From Desulfuromonadales bacterium (GTDB lineage: Bacteria > Desulfobacterota > Desulfuromonadia > Desulfuromonadales > BM103), in NCBI GenBank assembly GCA_023701265.1, contig JAMPXI010000007.1:1-43597 (forward strand): DNA of 43,597 nucleotides. Reading direction: 5' to 3'. Shown piece by piece: positions 18,202-26,368 of the stretch (positions within the stretch are counted from its first letter, which is position 1; each line of letters opens with the position of its first letter). The notes beneath the pieces were generated by a model. It saw nothing but the letters and a program-made list of their open reading frames with translations. It ran no database searches and was not told where the DNA came from. A program made the translations under genes and the position numbers.

Positions 18202-19680
18202 TTATTTTGCAGATTGCCCGGGCAGCTGATTGGAACCTTTTGCAGCCGGCATGGGAATCAGAACCAGCAACTCCACCCGGCGGTTCTTCGTCCGGCCGTC
18301 TTCCGTAGTGTTATCGGCAATAGAGATGCTTTCGCCATGGCCTTTGACAAACATGCGCATTGGGTCAAGACCATTGCGCAAGACCAGATGAGTTGCGGCG
18401 GAGACGGCACGCTGGAACGACAAATTCTGGTTGTATGTCTCCGAACCGATACTGTCGGTGTGCCCTTCGACACTGATCACGAAATCACGTCCCTCGCGGC
18501 GCAGCTCCTCGGCAACCAGCGACAGATACTTTTCCCCTTCCGCAGTCAACGCATATTGATCAAGGGCAAAAGCCAATTCAGGGAAACGGAACTTGCGATA
18601 AACCGTTGCCTGAAACGCCCCGGCCGGCAAGGTGTCGGGCGCATTCGGCATTGGCAGACCCACCGGGGAAACAGCCGAAGCATCGAGGTTGGAAAGATCG
18701 GGGGAAGGCATGCGATCGACAGGATCGACTGTTACCTGTTCCTTGGGTTCGGGCAGGGTGAGTTCAATTTGGCTGACCGGGGAAACGACAGCTGCCGCCT
18801 GCGGGATCAGCGGGGTGAGGGGTCTGACCTTTATGACCTTGGCCGGGACCGTAGGGACCTGTTGGTCGACTTTGGCGGAATCGACCAACTTGGGAACCGG
18901 ACGGTTGAAGGTGCCAACCCCCTGGCAGGTGGAAAACCCGAACAGGATACGCAGGTCCGGGCTGGCATCGGTCAGCCCCATGCCGGCCCCGACATTCATG
19001 GTCAGATGCGGCGTGAGAAAATACTGGAAACCAAGGGTCGCTTCCATCGGGCCATCCAGACCGGAGACCTTTTCCGTCTCATAACTGATTTCGGCAATGG
19101 TGCGCAGACGATTGGCCGGGTAATACTCGATGCCGCCGCCAAGCGTCAGTTGATCATCGTAGCCGATATCGTCAGGCGATTCGTTCATGATGTAGCCGGC
19201 ATTAGCGTGAAAACCGTAGGTCTCCTGCTTGTAGCTGGCGATCAGGGTTGTGGCGTAATCGGTCAGGCCGTCGCGCGTGGCGTTGTCGGAAACCGAGCGA
19301 CGGGCCTGCAGGTCAAGACCGAGGCGGAACGGGTCGGAACGTTTGCCGAAGATGCGGAACTTGAAGCCGAGATCAGCGAAGCCGCGGCCGCTGGCTTCTT
19401 CGTCGTCATTGAACAGGAGATTCGGATAGGATCCGTAGACTTCCATGAAAGTGCCGAGCCCCAAGGTAATCGTCGCGGGAACGATGACCCCGTCCTGATC
19501 CTTCCCGGTCGTGCAGTTGGTCCAGAGCCCGACACAGATATTCCCCTCATTGAGGGTTTGGGCGGTCGGCAGGTTGAGCAGGCCGGAGGACCCGTAATGC
19601 GTCGGCGTGGCAAAACACGGCAAGCTGGTGGCAAGTAACAAGACCACGCTGACTGCTACTGAAATCAACAAATAACGCAT
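18202..19680 (-). CDS. OmpA family protein with N-terminal beta-barrel
   Basis: The protein has 492 residues from ATG 19680 (ATG 19695 is also possible; the first ATG at 19749 lies before the predicted transcription start). After a signal peptide (MRYLLISVAVSVVLLLATSLPCFA), residues about 26-255 look like an outer-membrane barrel of the type seen in OmpA-linked porins. A Pro-rich linker leads to a C-terminal OmpA domain with VEGHTDSIGSETYNQNLSFQRA, VKGHGES and TKNRRVEL, the full peptidoglycan-binding signature. It probably anchors the outer membrane to the cell wall and is first in a four-gene operon. Confidence 0.85.
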   Translation of the reverse strand: MRYLLISVAVSVVLLLATSLPCFATPTHYGSSGLLNLPTAQTLNEGNICVGLWTNCTTGKDQDGVIVPATITLGLGTFMEVYGSYPNLLFNDDEEASGRGFADLGFKFRIFGKRSDPFRLGLDLQARRSVSDNATRDGLTDYATTLIASYKQETYGFHANAGYIMNESPDDIGYDDQLTLGGGIEYYPANRLRTIAEISYETEKVSGLDGPMEATLGFQYFLTPHLTMNVGAGMGLTDASPDLRILFGFSTCQGVGTFNRPVPKLVDSAKVDQQVPTVPAKVIKVRPLTPLIPQAAAVVSPVSQIELTLPEPKEQVTVDPVDRMPSPDLSNLDASAVSPVGLPMPNAPDTLPAGAFQATVYRKFRFPELAFALDQYALTAEGEKYLSLVAEELRREGRDFVISVEGHTDSIGSETYNQNLSFQRAVSAATHLVLRNGLDPMRMFVKGHGESISIADNTTEDGRTKNRRVELLVLIPMPAAKGSNQLPGQSAK

Positions 19681-19739
19681 ATACAATCGGATCATCCCGA
19701 GTTGTCGGATTGTGGTTGATTGTGCCTGAAATCTTTTGG

Positions 19740-19768
19740 AAATTATCATTATGCCCCAATTAAATCAA
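19740..19768 (-). promoter_or_regulatory. Predicted promoter of the OmpA operon
   Basis: The -35 is TTGATT (19768-19763) and the -10 is TAATTT (19745-19740), preceded by TGA, with a 17-bp spacer. It sits just after the gamma-carbonic anhydrase stop, and it decides against the 19749 start. Confidence 0.5.
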
Positions 19769-19783
19769 CAACAGATGCGCACA

Positions 19784-20287
19784 TCACCGGTAGTCAAGGC
19801 GGTAATCGACATACCTGTCCGCCAGCGTCTGCAACTGTTGAATTTCGGCATTACTCAGTTCACGCTTGACCCTGGCCGGAGTGCCAACAGCCAGCGAACG
19901 TGGCGGGACAACCGTGCCCGGAGCCACCAGGCTTCCCGCGGCGACCATTGATGACTCGCCGATGACGGCCCCGTCCAGGACAATCGCACCGATGCCGACC
20001 AGACAACCATCGGCAATCGTGCAACCGTGCAGCTTCACGCCGTGCCCGATGGTGACCCCGTCACCGATTGTGGTCGGATGGGTGCCACTGGTCACATGCA
20101 CGATCGTCCCATCCTGCAGGTTTGTGCGCCGACCGATCCGGATCCGGTTGACATCACCACGCAGAATGACCCCGAACCAGATCCCGGATTCAGCTCCGAC
20201 ATGGACATCACCCAACACCGTTGCGGTTGGGGCGACGAATGCATCGTCTGCGATCTGCGGCAGGATGCCGCGATGGGCCATGATCAT
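19784..20287 (-). CDS. Gamma-carbonic anhydrase family protein
   Basis: This 167-residue left-handed beta-helix protein is built of hexapeptide repeats (IGDGVTIGHGVKLHGCTIADG, then IGAIVLDGAVIGESS). The three zinc ligands of the family are present in HVTSGTH, IGHG and KLHG, with Arg in RGDVNRIRIG. Family members hydrate CO2, though many bacterial homologues are of uncertain activity; YrdA/PaaY-like proteins are the nearest type. The start is ATG 20287 with AGAGG 6 bases upstream. Confidence 0.92.
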   Translation of the reverse strand: MIMAHRGILPQIADDAFVAPTATVLGDVHVGAESGIWFGVILRGDVNRIRIGRRTNLQDGTIVHVTSGTHPTTIGDGVTIGHGVKLHGCTIADGCLVGIGAIVLDGAVIGESSMVAAGSLVAPGTVVPPRSLAVGTPARVKRELSNAEIQQLQTLADRYVDYRLDYR

Positions 20288-20446
20288 CAGTGGCCTCTCT
20301 CAAATGAATTCGATGGAGCAAACCTTATCTGCTATCAATTATCGTGCCAGTAAGCAGATATTTCGAATAGCCAAATTACGGCGCAATTCCAGTGGGTTGA
20401 AGAAATAAAACAGGCAGTGGCAGGGGGAACTGCGGGGCAAACATGT

Positions 20447-20483
20447 CAATTCAGGGAAAACACCAAGTGTTTTCCCTGAATTG
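20447..20483 (-). terminator. 17-bp hairpin downstream of the IHF-beta/HU gene
   Basis: A perfect 17-bp inverted repeat (20447-20463 with 20467-20483) with a 3-nt CAA loop follows the ihfB stop. A TTTT tract lies within the stem, and no long T-run follows. It probably terminates or stabilises the ihfB transcript. The region 20288-20446 shows no convincing promoter. Confidence 0.65.
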
Positions 20484-20507
20484 TATTTTGCGAGGGATGC
20501 GATTTTA

Positions 20508-20795
20508 TCAGGAACGACGGGCAGAATTGACGCGTTCGCGCAACTCCTTGCCAACCTTGAAAAACGGCAGACGCTTTGGTTTCACCTTGATCATTTCACC
20601 GGTTTTGGGATTGCGCCCCATGTAGGACTTGTAATCCTTGACGACAAAACTGCCGAAGCCACGGATTTCAATCCGTCCACCCTCGCTCAGCGTCGCAGCC
20701 ATCGAATCGAAAACCAGGTTGACGATCTCTTCGGCCTTCTTGTAAGTCAAACCATTTTCGCCGGCCAAGGCTTCAACAAGCTCTGATTTATTCAT
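20508..20795 (-). CDS. ihfB: HU/IHF family DNA-binding protein, IHF-beta type
   Basis: The 95-residue protein matches the bacterial histone-like family: KSELVEALAG, RIEIRGFGSFVVK, YMGRNPKTGEMIKVKPKRLPFFKVGKELRERVN. The RNPKTGE arm with the intercalating proline and the length match IHF-beta/HU proteins of this group. It bends DNA and assists regulators. GGGAGGGAAG precedes ATG 20795. It is transcribed alone from a strong promoter with a leader of about 100 nt. Confidence 0.92.
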   Translation of the reverse strand: MNKSELVEALAGENGLTYKKAEEIVNLVFDSMAATLSEGGRIEIRGFGSFVVKDYKSYMGRNPKTGEMIKVKPKRLPFFKVGKELRERVNSARRS

Positions 20796-20903
20796 ACTTC
20801 CCTCCCCGAGATGGTCGGTCTGACATCCTCTCTGCCCGCTGACCTTGATTGGCTCTTTTCGACCATTAACCCTAAATAAACATAAACTAATATTACAAAA
20901 TCA

Positions 20904-20931
20904 ATAATACCGAAGCCTTAACCCATGTCAA
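20904..20931 (-). promoter_or_regulatory. Strong sigma-70 promoter of ihfB
   Basis: The -35 is TTGACA (20931-20926) and the -10 is TATTAT (20909-20904), with a 16-bp spacer. The 100-nt leader is AT-rich. This is among the best promoters in the window. Confidence 0.75.
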
Positions 20932-20950
20932 GCAGAGCATCATCGAAAAG

Positions 20951-21517
20951 TCAGATTGTCGTAAATGGCGAAAGCGTCCAAATGACCTTCGCCTGATCGT
21001 CACCAATATTATCCCAGCGGTGCGGGAGGTGGGATTTGAACGACAGGCTGTCGCCCGCCTCAAGCAGATAGGATTCACCGGCAATAGTCACCTGGAGCTG
21101 TCCCTCCAGCAATACGATCAGTTCATCGCCGGGATGATACATCTGCTGACGGCCGCTGCTCCCCCCCTTGGGAACCGTGCAGAGAAAAGCCATGAATTGC
21201 GGATCGCGCAAACCAGAGGTAAAGGATTCCGTGTGCATATTGAACTCATCATCATAAACAGTAGTGTCGCGCTGCCCTGGCGATGAGAAAACGACCTCGT
21301 GGGTTGTGATCACTTCCTCGACAAAGTAATTGATGCTTTTCTCGAAAACCTCAGCGAGCTTCATCAATATCTGCACCGAGGGTATGGTCAAGCCGCGTTC
21401 CACGCGGGAAATCATATTCGAAGAAACACGGGAACGCAGCGCCAGTTCCTGGATGGTCAACCCCTGCTTGAGGCGAATGGCCTTGAGCTTCTTGCCAACA
21501 ATTTTTTTGAGTTTCAT
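20951..21517 (-). CDS. XRE-family regulator with cupin sensor domain (second of pair)
   Basis: The protein has 188 residues from ATG 21517, chosen because the earlier start lies inside the preceding gene. Residues 3-58 form an XRE helix-turn-helix (GLTIQELALRSRVSSNMISRVERGLTIPSV) and residues about 100-185 a cupin_2 domain (HPGDELIVLLEGQLQVTI, GDSLSFKSHLPHRWDNIG). Such regulators (PuuR-like) bind a small ligand in the cupin and repress nearby genes. It follows its paralogue by 10 bp. The target is unknown; position next to ihfB and the biotin genes does not settle it. Confidence 0.92.
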   Translation of the reverse strand: MKLKKIVGKKLKAIRLKQGLTIQELALRSRVSSNMISRVERGLTIPSVQILMKLAEVFEKSINYFVEEVITTHEVVFSSPGQRDTTVYDDEFNMHTESFTSGLRDPQFMAFLCTVPKGGSSGRQQMYHPGDELIVLLEGQLQVTIAGESYLLEAGDSLSFKSHLPHRWDNIGDDQAKVIWTLSPFTTI

Positions 21518-21527
21518 GAATGGCTCA

Positions 21528-22091
21528 TCACTTGAGGTTGGGCGCCGGGGAAACAACCCAGAGAACCAGTGTTTGACCGTTATGAAGGTTCCGCCACCGA
21601 TGCGGCTGGGAAGCCTTGAAGGCTATCGAATCTCCCTTCTGGAGTTCAAAGACCTCTTCGTCGATAATAAATTCAAGCTGCCCGGCAAGAATATAGGCAA
21701 ATTCTTCGCCGGACTGAACCATTCCGCCGGCACCACTGGCACACCCCGTTTCCAGGGTATCGATGAAAACACTGAAGCCGGGATCGCGGACCCCCTGCGT
21801 AAGGTTGACAATCTGATGCTTGTCCTCGAAAAAAAAGACGGGAGTGCCCTCACCGTGCTTCGTCAGGACGACGGAGACCCCCTTCTCCGCCTCTTCGATG
21901 AAATAGCTGAGGCTCATTCCGAAGGCCGTGGCCAACTTCATCAGGATCTCGACGGATGGCGTGGTAAGACCACGTTCTATCCTGGATATCATATTTGCCG
22001 AAACCCGGGAGGAAGTCGCCAGATCCTGAATGGTCATATCCCTTTTCAGGCGGGTCGTTTTGAGTTTGGTACCGATGAGTCTTCGCAGCAT
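21528..22091 (-). CDS. XRE-family regulator with cupin sensor domain (first of pair)
   Basis: The protein has 187 residues from ATG 22091 (MLRRLIGTKLK); the longer frame to 22142 would start before the predicted transcription start. The HTH (MTIQDLATSSRVSANMISRIERGLTTPSVEIL) and cupin (SGEEFAYILAGQLEFII, GDSIAFKASQPHRW) align with the neighbour along their full length, so the two arose by tandem duplication. It is divergent from bioB-bioD across about 180 bp and likely controls itself and its copy. Confidence 0.9.
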   Translation of the reverse strand: MLRRLIGTKLKTTRLKRDMTIQDLATSSRVSANMISRIERGLTTPSVEILMKLATAFGMSLSYFIEEAEKGVSVVLTKHGEGTPVFFFEDKHQIVNLTQGVRDPGFSVFIDTLETGCASGAGGMVQSGEEFAYILAGQLEFIIDEEVFELQKGDSIAFKASQPHRWRNLHNGQTLVLWVVSPAPNLK

Positions 22092-22103
22092 AGACCATCC
22101 ATG

Positions 22104-22152
22104 GAACAAAATGAGATACTGTTCTATACACATATGGCTCAATGATTGTCAA
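22104..22152 (-). promoter_or_regulatory. Promoter of the XRE-cupin pair with possible operator
   Basis: The -35 is TTGACA (22152-22147) and the -10 is TATAGA (22128-22123), with an 18-bp spacer. An inverted repeat GAACA (22104-22108)/TGTTC (22120-22124) overlaps the -10 and predicted start and could be an autoregulatory operator; this part is weak. Confidence 0.5.
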
Positions 22153-22181
22153 TCTGTTCCGCACTCACCCTGCGGTGAAGC

Positions 22182-22219
22182 GAATTGTTAACCCACACGT
22201 TGTTGGTGGTTGACAATTC
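22182..22219. promoter_or_regulatory. BirA-type biotin operator
   Basis: Half-sites GAATTGTTAACC (22182-22193) and GGTTGACAATTC (22208-22219) form an inverted repeat with 11 of 12 matches and a 14-bp spacer. This matches the TTGTnAACC-N14/15/16-GGTTnACAA consensus bound by biotin-responsive BirA. It overlaps the -35 of the bioB promoter, so binding should repress bioB-bioD when biotin is plentiful. Confidence 0.85.
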
Positions 22220-22238
22220 GCTTTGTCTTGAGAATAAT
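22210..22238 (+). promoter_or_regulatory. Promoter of bioB-bioD
   Basis: The -35 is TTGACA (22210-22215), a 17-bp spacer follows, and the -10 is AATAAT (22233-22238). The -35 lies within the right half of the BirA-type operator. Confidence 0.75.
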
Positions 22239-22269
22239 CCCACGACAAAATGGCACAAGGGAGACGTTG

Positions 22270-23253
22270 ATGTTTCAAGAGGCATTCCATCTGGTCGAAC
22301 AGGTTCTCGACGGCAGACCACCATCAAGATCACAGGGATTGGCCATCCTGAACGCCCGAGGGGCAGATTTCACGGCTTACCTGGCCGGCGCCCACCAACT
22401 TCGAGAAAAAACTTTCGGCAACCGGGCCCTGCTCTGTTCGATTATCAACGCCAAATCCGGCCGTTGCTCGGAAAATTGCGCCTTCTGCGCGCAATCGGCA
22501 CATTATCGTACCGCGGCGCCGGTATATCCCCTGAAAAGCCGGGAGGAAATTGTGGCCGGCGCCGTCGCGGCGCAGGCGGAAGGTTCGCACTGTTATGGCA
22601 TCGTGACCAGCGGTGCACGCCTTTCAACGGGGCCGGAACTCGAAACAGTCCTGGCCGCCATCCGGGAAATCCGTGCAAACTGCGTCATAGAGCCATCCGC
22701 CTCCCTCGGCATCCTGGACGAATCAACCGCGCGCAAACTGGCCGACGCCGGTTGCGTTACCTATCACCACAACCTGGAAACGGCCCGCTCGTTCTTTCCG
22801 CAAATATGCAGCACCCATGACTACGAGCAGGATGTCGACACCGTGCGCCTTGCCAAATCAGTCGGGATGAGAGTCTGCTGCGGGGGGATATTCGGCCTGG
22901 GGGAATCGCCGGAACAACGGGTTGAGCTGGCCGAGACGCTGCGGGAACTGTCAGTCGATTCCGTTCCGCTCAACTTTCTCAACCCGATCGAGGGGACGCC
23001 GCTCGAGAACAAAAGGGAATTGACACCGATGGATTGTCTGCGGATAGTAGCGCTGTTCCGCTACTATCTGCCGGCCACCCCGATCAGCGTCTGCGGCGGC
23101 CGCGAACCGAACCTGCGCGAATTCCAGTCCTGGATCTTCATGGCGGGCGCCAGCGGAACCATGGTCGGCAACTATCTGACGACAGCCGGCCGCAATCGGG
23201 AAACCGACCTGCAGATGGTCCGTGATGCCGAGGTGGAGATCGATGCCTGCTGA
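22270..23253 (+). CDS. bioB: Biotin synthase
   Basis: The radical-SAM enzyme has 327 residues from ATG 22270, behind AAGGGAG; the earlier in-frame start lies inside the promoter. The radical-SAM cluster motif CSENCAFC gives Cys66, Cys70 and Cys73. Further BioB motifs are QSAHY, YHHNLETA, CCGGIFGLGES, LNFLNPIEGTP and the GGRE segment before the last helix. It inserts sulfur into dethiobiotin in the last step of biotin synthesis. It overlaps bioD by 11 bp and is controlled by the BirA-type site. Confidence 0.97.
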   Translation: MFQEAFHLVEQVLDGRPPSRSQGLAILNARGADFTAYLAGAHQLREKTFGNRALLCSIINAKSGRCSENCAFCAQSAHYRTAAPVYPLKSREEIVAGAVAAQAEGSHCYGIVTSGARLSTGPELETVLAAIREIRANCVIEPSASLGILDESTARKLADAGCVTYHHNLETARSFFPQICSTHDYEQDVDTVRLAKSVGMRVCCGGIFGLGESPEQRVELAETLRELSVDSVPLNFLNPIEGTPLENKRELTPMDCLRIVALFRYYLPATPISVCGGREPNLREFQSWIFMAGASGTMVGNYLTTAGRNRETDLQMVRDAEVEIDAC

Positions 23254-23986
23254 AAATGCCTGCCCGGGGCTGTTTGTCACCGGCACCGACACCGGCGTCG
23301 GCAAGACCATGGTTGCCGCGGCTCTCGCCAGATATTACAGGCAGCGTGGGCTGAAGATCGGAGTAATGAAGCCCTGCGAGACGGGAGTCAACGATCCACG
23401 GCAACCCGGCGACGATGCCAGGTTGCTGCGCTGGGCCGCCGGGAGCTGCGACGACGACCGGGCCATTGCCCCCTACCGCCTGAGAGAACCGCTGGCCCCG
23501 TCTCTGGCAGCCGAACGCGAGGGCGTTATTATCGACCCGGCGCACATCGGCGACAGTTTTGCGGCAATCCGCACCGGTAAGGACCTGGTTATCGTGGAAG
23601 GGGCTGGCGGCCTGATGGTGCCGTTGCGCGGGGGATACCTGATGGCTGATCTGGTCCGCGAACTCAGGCTGCCAATGCTCGTCGTCTCCCGCGCATCACT
23701 CGGCACCATCAACCATACGCTGCTGACAATTTTTGCGGCCAGGGCCATGGAACTGCCACTGACCGGCTTCATGATCAACCGGATGCCGACAATGCCCGAT
23801 CTTGCCGAACAGGAAGCCCCGCATCAACTGGCGTCATTGGCCTCGGCCGACCTTTTAGGTGTACTGCCCGAGGTTGCCGGTTCGACAGAGGAACAGGTTG
23901 ACCGCCTGGCCGATGCCATCGGTGCACTGCCGACCCTCTCCTGGCTGAACAATTCCCTGGGGCTCTCCGGATTGCCACATCCTTGA
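23243..23986 (+). CDS. bioD: Dethiobiotin synthetase
   Basis: The protein has 247 residues from ATG 23243, with GGTGGAG in front, inside the end of bioB. The P-loop is GTDTGVGKT (14-22), and PCETGV and VEGAGGLMVPL are BioD hallmarks. It closes the ureido ring of dethiobiotin from 7,8-diaminopelargonic acid, CO2 and ATP, the step before BioB. bioF, bioA and the pimeloyl genes are not in this window. Confidence 0.96.
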   Translation: MPAENACPGLFVTGTDTGVGKTMVAAALARYYRQRGLKIGVMKPCETGVNDPRQPGDDARLLRWAAGSCDDDRAIAPYRLREPLAPSLAAEREGVIIDPAHIGDSFAAIRTGKDLVIVEGAGGLMVPLRGGYLMADLVRELRLPMLVVSRASLGTINHTLLTIFAARAMELPLTGFMINRMPTMPDLAEQEAPHQLASLASADLLGVLPEVAGSTEEQVDRLADAIGALPTLSWLNNSLGLSGLPHP

Positions 23987-23990
23987 CGGA

Positions 23991-24017
23991 CAAGGGCCGC
24001 CCAAAAGGCGGCCCTTG
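23991..24017. terminator. Bidirectional terminator between bioD and the tail-specific protease gene
   Basis: An 11-bp GC-rich stem (23991-24001 with 24007-24017) with loop CAAAA lies between convergent genes. T-runs are short on both sides, so efficiency is unclear. Confidence 0.65.
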
Positions 24018-24047
24018 CGATTCATGGTTTCTGCAGAGAATATCGTA

Positions 24048-26195
24048 TCAATGTTTGACGACGACGCTTCGTCCGGGAACGTCCGCCGACAGCATGTCGG
24101 CAACAATCGCCTTCGCTTCCTGAACGTAGGGATCCTCCTTCAACAGGCGCATGAATTTCGCCTGTTCACTTTCTCCCTTGCGCTCATTTTTTGCAGAGCC
24201 GTCCTCACCCGGATCGTCGTGTGGTGATTCTCCGGCCTTTCCAAGCTCCTGACGCTCCTTGAAAACCACCTCGATCTGCAGTGATTGCCGGGTATTGTCG
24301 AGTCGCTCGGCCAGGGTCTTGGCCACATGCCTGATTTTGGTGAATTCCTGACTGCTGTCAACACGTGACCGGCTGCGGGTTTTCAGCCAGGCGAGATCGT
24401 TGCCATTGCTCCAATCCGCGTGTTTGACGCTGGCGATGGTGTCCCAGGGCAGGCTGAAATCCAGGTAACGTTCGCCGAATTTGCTGTTTTGCTGACGATC
24501 CGGCAGAACGATGTCAGGCACGATCCCCCGATATTGAGTCGATTCTCCGCTGATCCGGTAGAATTTCTGGGTCGTCAGGCGTAAAGCACCCAACGGCTGA
24601 TAGCGGCTCATGTTGCGCAAGGTCAGTGCTTCATCGAGATCCATGATGACCTGCACCGTGCCTTTGCCATGGGTGTGTTCGCCGCCGACAATGATCGCCC
24701 GCCCATAATCCTGCAGGGCGCCGGCGACAATTTCCGAAGCCGATGCACTGAACTGGTTGACCAGAACAATCAGCGGCCCACTGTATTCGACAGATGAATC
24801 CTGGTCATCGAGTACCTTCGTCGCGCCGCCCGATGAACGGACCTGAACAATCGGCCCGCGTTCGATAAAGAGGCCGGCAACCCCGACAGCATCCGTCAGG
24901 GCACCGCCGCCATTGTTCCTCAGGTCAAGCAGCAGACCGGCAATTCCCTGGCGTTTCAACGAAGTCAATGCCGTGCGCACATCATTGGTCGAGTTGCGTC
25001 CGCCGTTGCCGTCACGGGACTCCTCGAAGTCACGATAAAAGCTCGGAATCTTGATGTAGCCGTAACGACGACCACTGGCCGGATCATCGATCACTGCCGA
25101 TTTGACAAACGACTCCTCGATGACGACCACATCACGAATGATCGGGATAACCAAAGGCTTGTGACCGGCACGCTTGACAGTCAACCGCACCTCGCTCCCT
25201 TTCTTGCCGCGGATCAGGGCAACGACATCGCGCAGTCGCATGTCGGACACATCCACCGGCTCGCCCTTCCCTTGCGCCACCGACTGAATAATGTCATCGG
25301 CCTGCAGTTCCCCCTGACGATCGGCGGCACTGCCGGGGACAACCTTGACAACCTTGATATAGCCTTCATCATCGCGCAAGGTGGCGCCGATCCCCTCCAA
25401 TGACCCCCGCATGCTGATATCGAAATCCTCCTTCGACTGCGGCGGCATGTAGCTGGTGTGTGGATCGAAGGCGCGGGCAAACGCATTCAGATAGCGATCA
25501 TACTGGTCCTGAGCCGTTTCCTGATGAAGCCTGGTAAAATAGTCGTTGTGCTGCTTGAGCACCTTTTCCCGGGCCAACTGTTCGAGTGCAGCCCTTTTTC
25601 CTTTCGGGATCGCAGCCGGCGTCTTGAAACCCTCGTCTTCCGCCAGCAGCAGATAACGGTTCAACACCCGGTACTTCAGATCCTTGCGCCAGCGCTCCCT
25701 GAGTTCGGCATCCGAGCGACAAAAAACCAGTTTTTCCGGGTCGGTTTCATACTCTTCAGCAACATTGAAGTCGAACGGCTGGGAGAGGATCTCCCTGACC
25801 ATCCCCTCCGCCCGTCTGACCCCCTCTCCCATCAGGCGTTCGGCCAGAGGGACCAGTTGGAGTTTCCCGGCAAGGATTTCGTCATCGATCTGATTTTCGA
25901 AAGCACGAATCTGCCGAACCTCACCATCGAGCAGGAACCGCTTCTGATAATCGAGCTGTTTCAGGTAAAGCTGAAAAGCGCCGCGAGAAAGGTCATTGTC
26001 GATCGATTTGCCGCTGAAATGGTGACCAATCTGCTGGCGCAGAATGTAGGTCAGCAACCGGGTGCGGTTTTGATCCAAATCCGGGGTGGTTGCCGCAAAC
26101 GGCACAGCGCCGAGGGAAAAGGCAGTGGCCGCAATCGCGACTGCCGTCACGGCAATCAGCAACCAGCGATTGCATAACTTTCGAAGCAGGAACAT
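24048..26195 (-). CDS. prc: Tail-specific (carboxy-terminal processing) protease, Prc/CtpA type
   Basis: A 715-residue periplasmic serine protease with an N-terminal hydrophobic signal or anchor (about residues 8-30). It has a PDZ domain around 255-340 (GSLEGIGATLRDDEGYIKVVKVVPGSAADR) and an S41 catalytic core with the Ser/Lys dyad, Ser485 in FSASASEIVAGAL and Lys511 in THGKGTVQV. The long N-terminal and C-terminal regions match the Prc/Tsp type rather than short CtpA. It degrades or trims proteins with nonpolar C-termini. It is convergent with bioD and divergent from the FKBP gene. Confidence 0.95.
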   Translation of the reverse strand: MFLLRKLCNRWLLIAVTAVAIAATAFSLGAVPFAATTPDLDQNRTRLLTYILRQQIGHHFSGKSIDNDLSRGAFQLYLKQLDYQKRFLLDGEVRQIRAFENQIDDEILAGKLQLVPLAERLMGEGVRRAEGMVREILSQPFDFNVAEEYETDPEKLVFCRSDAELRERWRKDLKYRVLNRYLLLAEDEGFKTPAAIPKGKRAALEQLAREKVLKQHNDYFTRLHQETAQDQYDRYLNAFARAFDPHTSYMPPQSKEDFDISMRGSLEGIGATLRDDEGYIKVVKVVPGSAADRQGELQADDIIQSVAQGKGEPVDVSDMRLRDVVALIRGKKGSEVRLTVKRAGHKPLVIPIIRDVVVIEESFVKSAVIDDPASGRRYGYIKIPSFYRDFEESRDGNGGRNSTNDVRTALTSLKRQGIAGLLLDLRNNGGGALTDAVGVAGLFIERGPIVQVRSSGGATKVLDDQDSSVEYSGPLIVLVNQFSASASEIVAGALQDYGRAIIVGGEHTHGKGTVQVIMDLDEALTLRNMSRYQPLGALRLTTQKFYRISGESTQYRGIVPDIVLPDRQQNSKFGERYLDFSLPWDTIASVKHADWSNGNDLAWLKTRSRSRVDSSQEFTKIRHVAKTLAERLDNTRQSLQIEVVFKERQELGKAGESPHDDPGEDGSAKNERKGESEQAKFMRLLKEDPYVQEAKAIVADMLSADVPGRSVVVKH

Positions 26196-26312
26196 ATTTT
26201 AATCCATAGTGTTGAAAAATCGGGGAAGTTATTCAAATTATCATGGTTACAATAACCCAACTGGCATCAGATTGGCAACCGCCCGTACCGTTAAGGGTTT
26301 TTTTGCTCCATC

Positions 26313-26341
26313 TTGACAGCCGGAACGATACGGGCTATCAG
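26313..26341 (+). promoter_or_regulatory. Predicted promoter of the FKBP gene
   Basis: The -35 is TTGACA (26313-26318), the spacer is 17 bp and the -10 is TATCAG (26336-26341). Transcription would start near 26348, which supports ATG 26369 and excludes the earlier in-frame start at 26243. Confidence 0.5.
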
Positions 26342-26368
26342 AAAGCATCCTATGGGGGGGCTGTATAT

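Noticed and set aside
20333-20349. Possible sigma-54 promoter for the gamma-carbonic anhydrase gene
   Set aside because: TGGCAC-N5-TTGA resembles the -24/-12 pattern, but the critical GC at -12 is missing.
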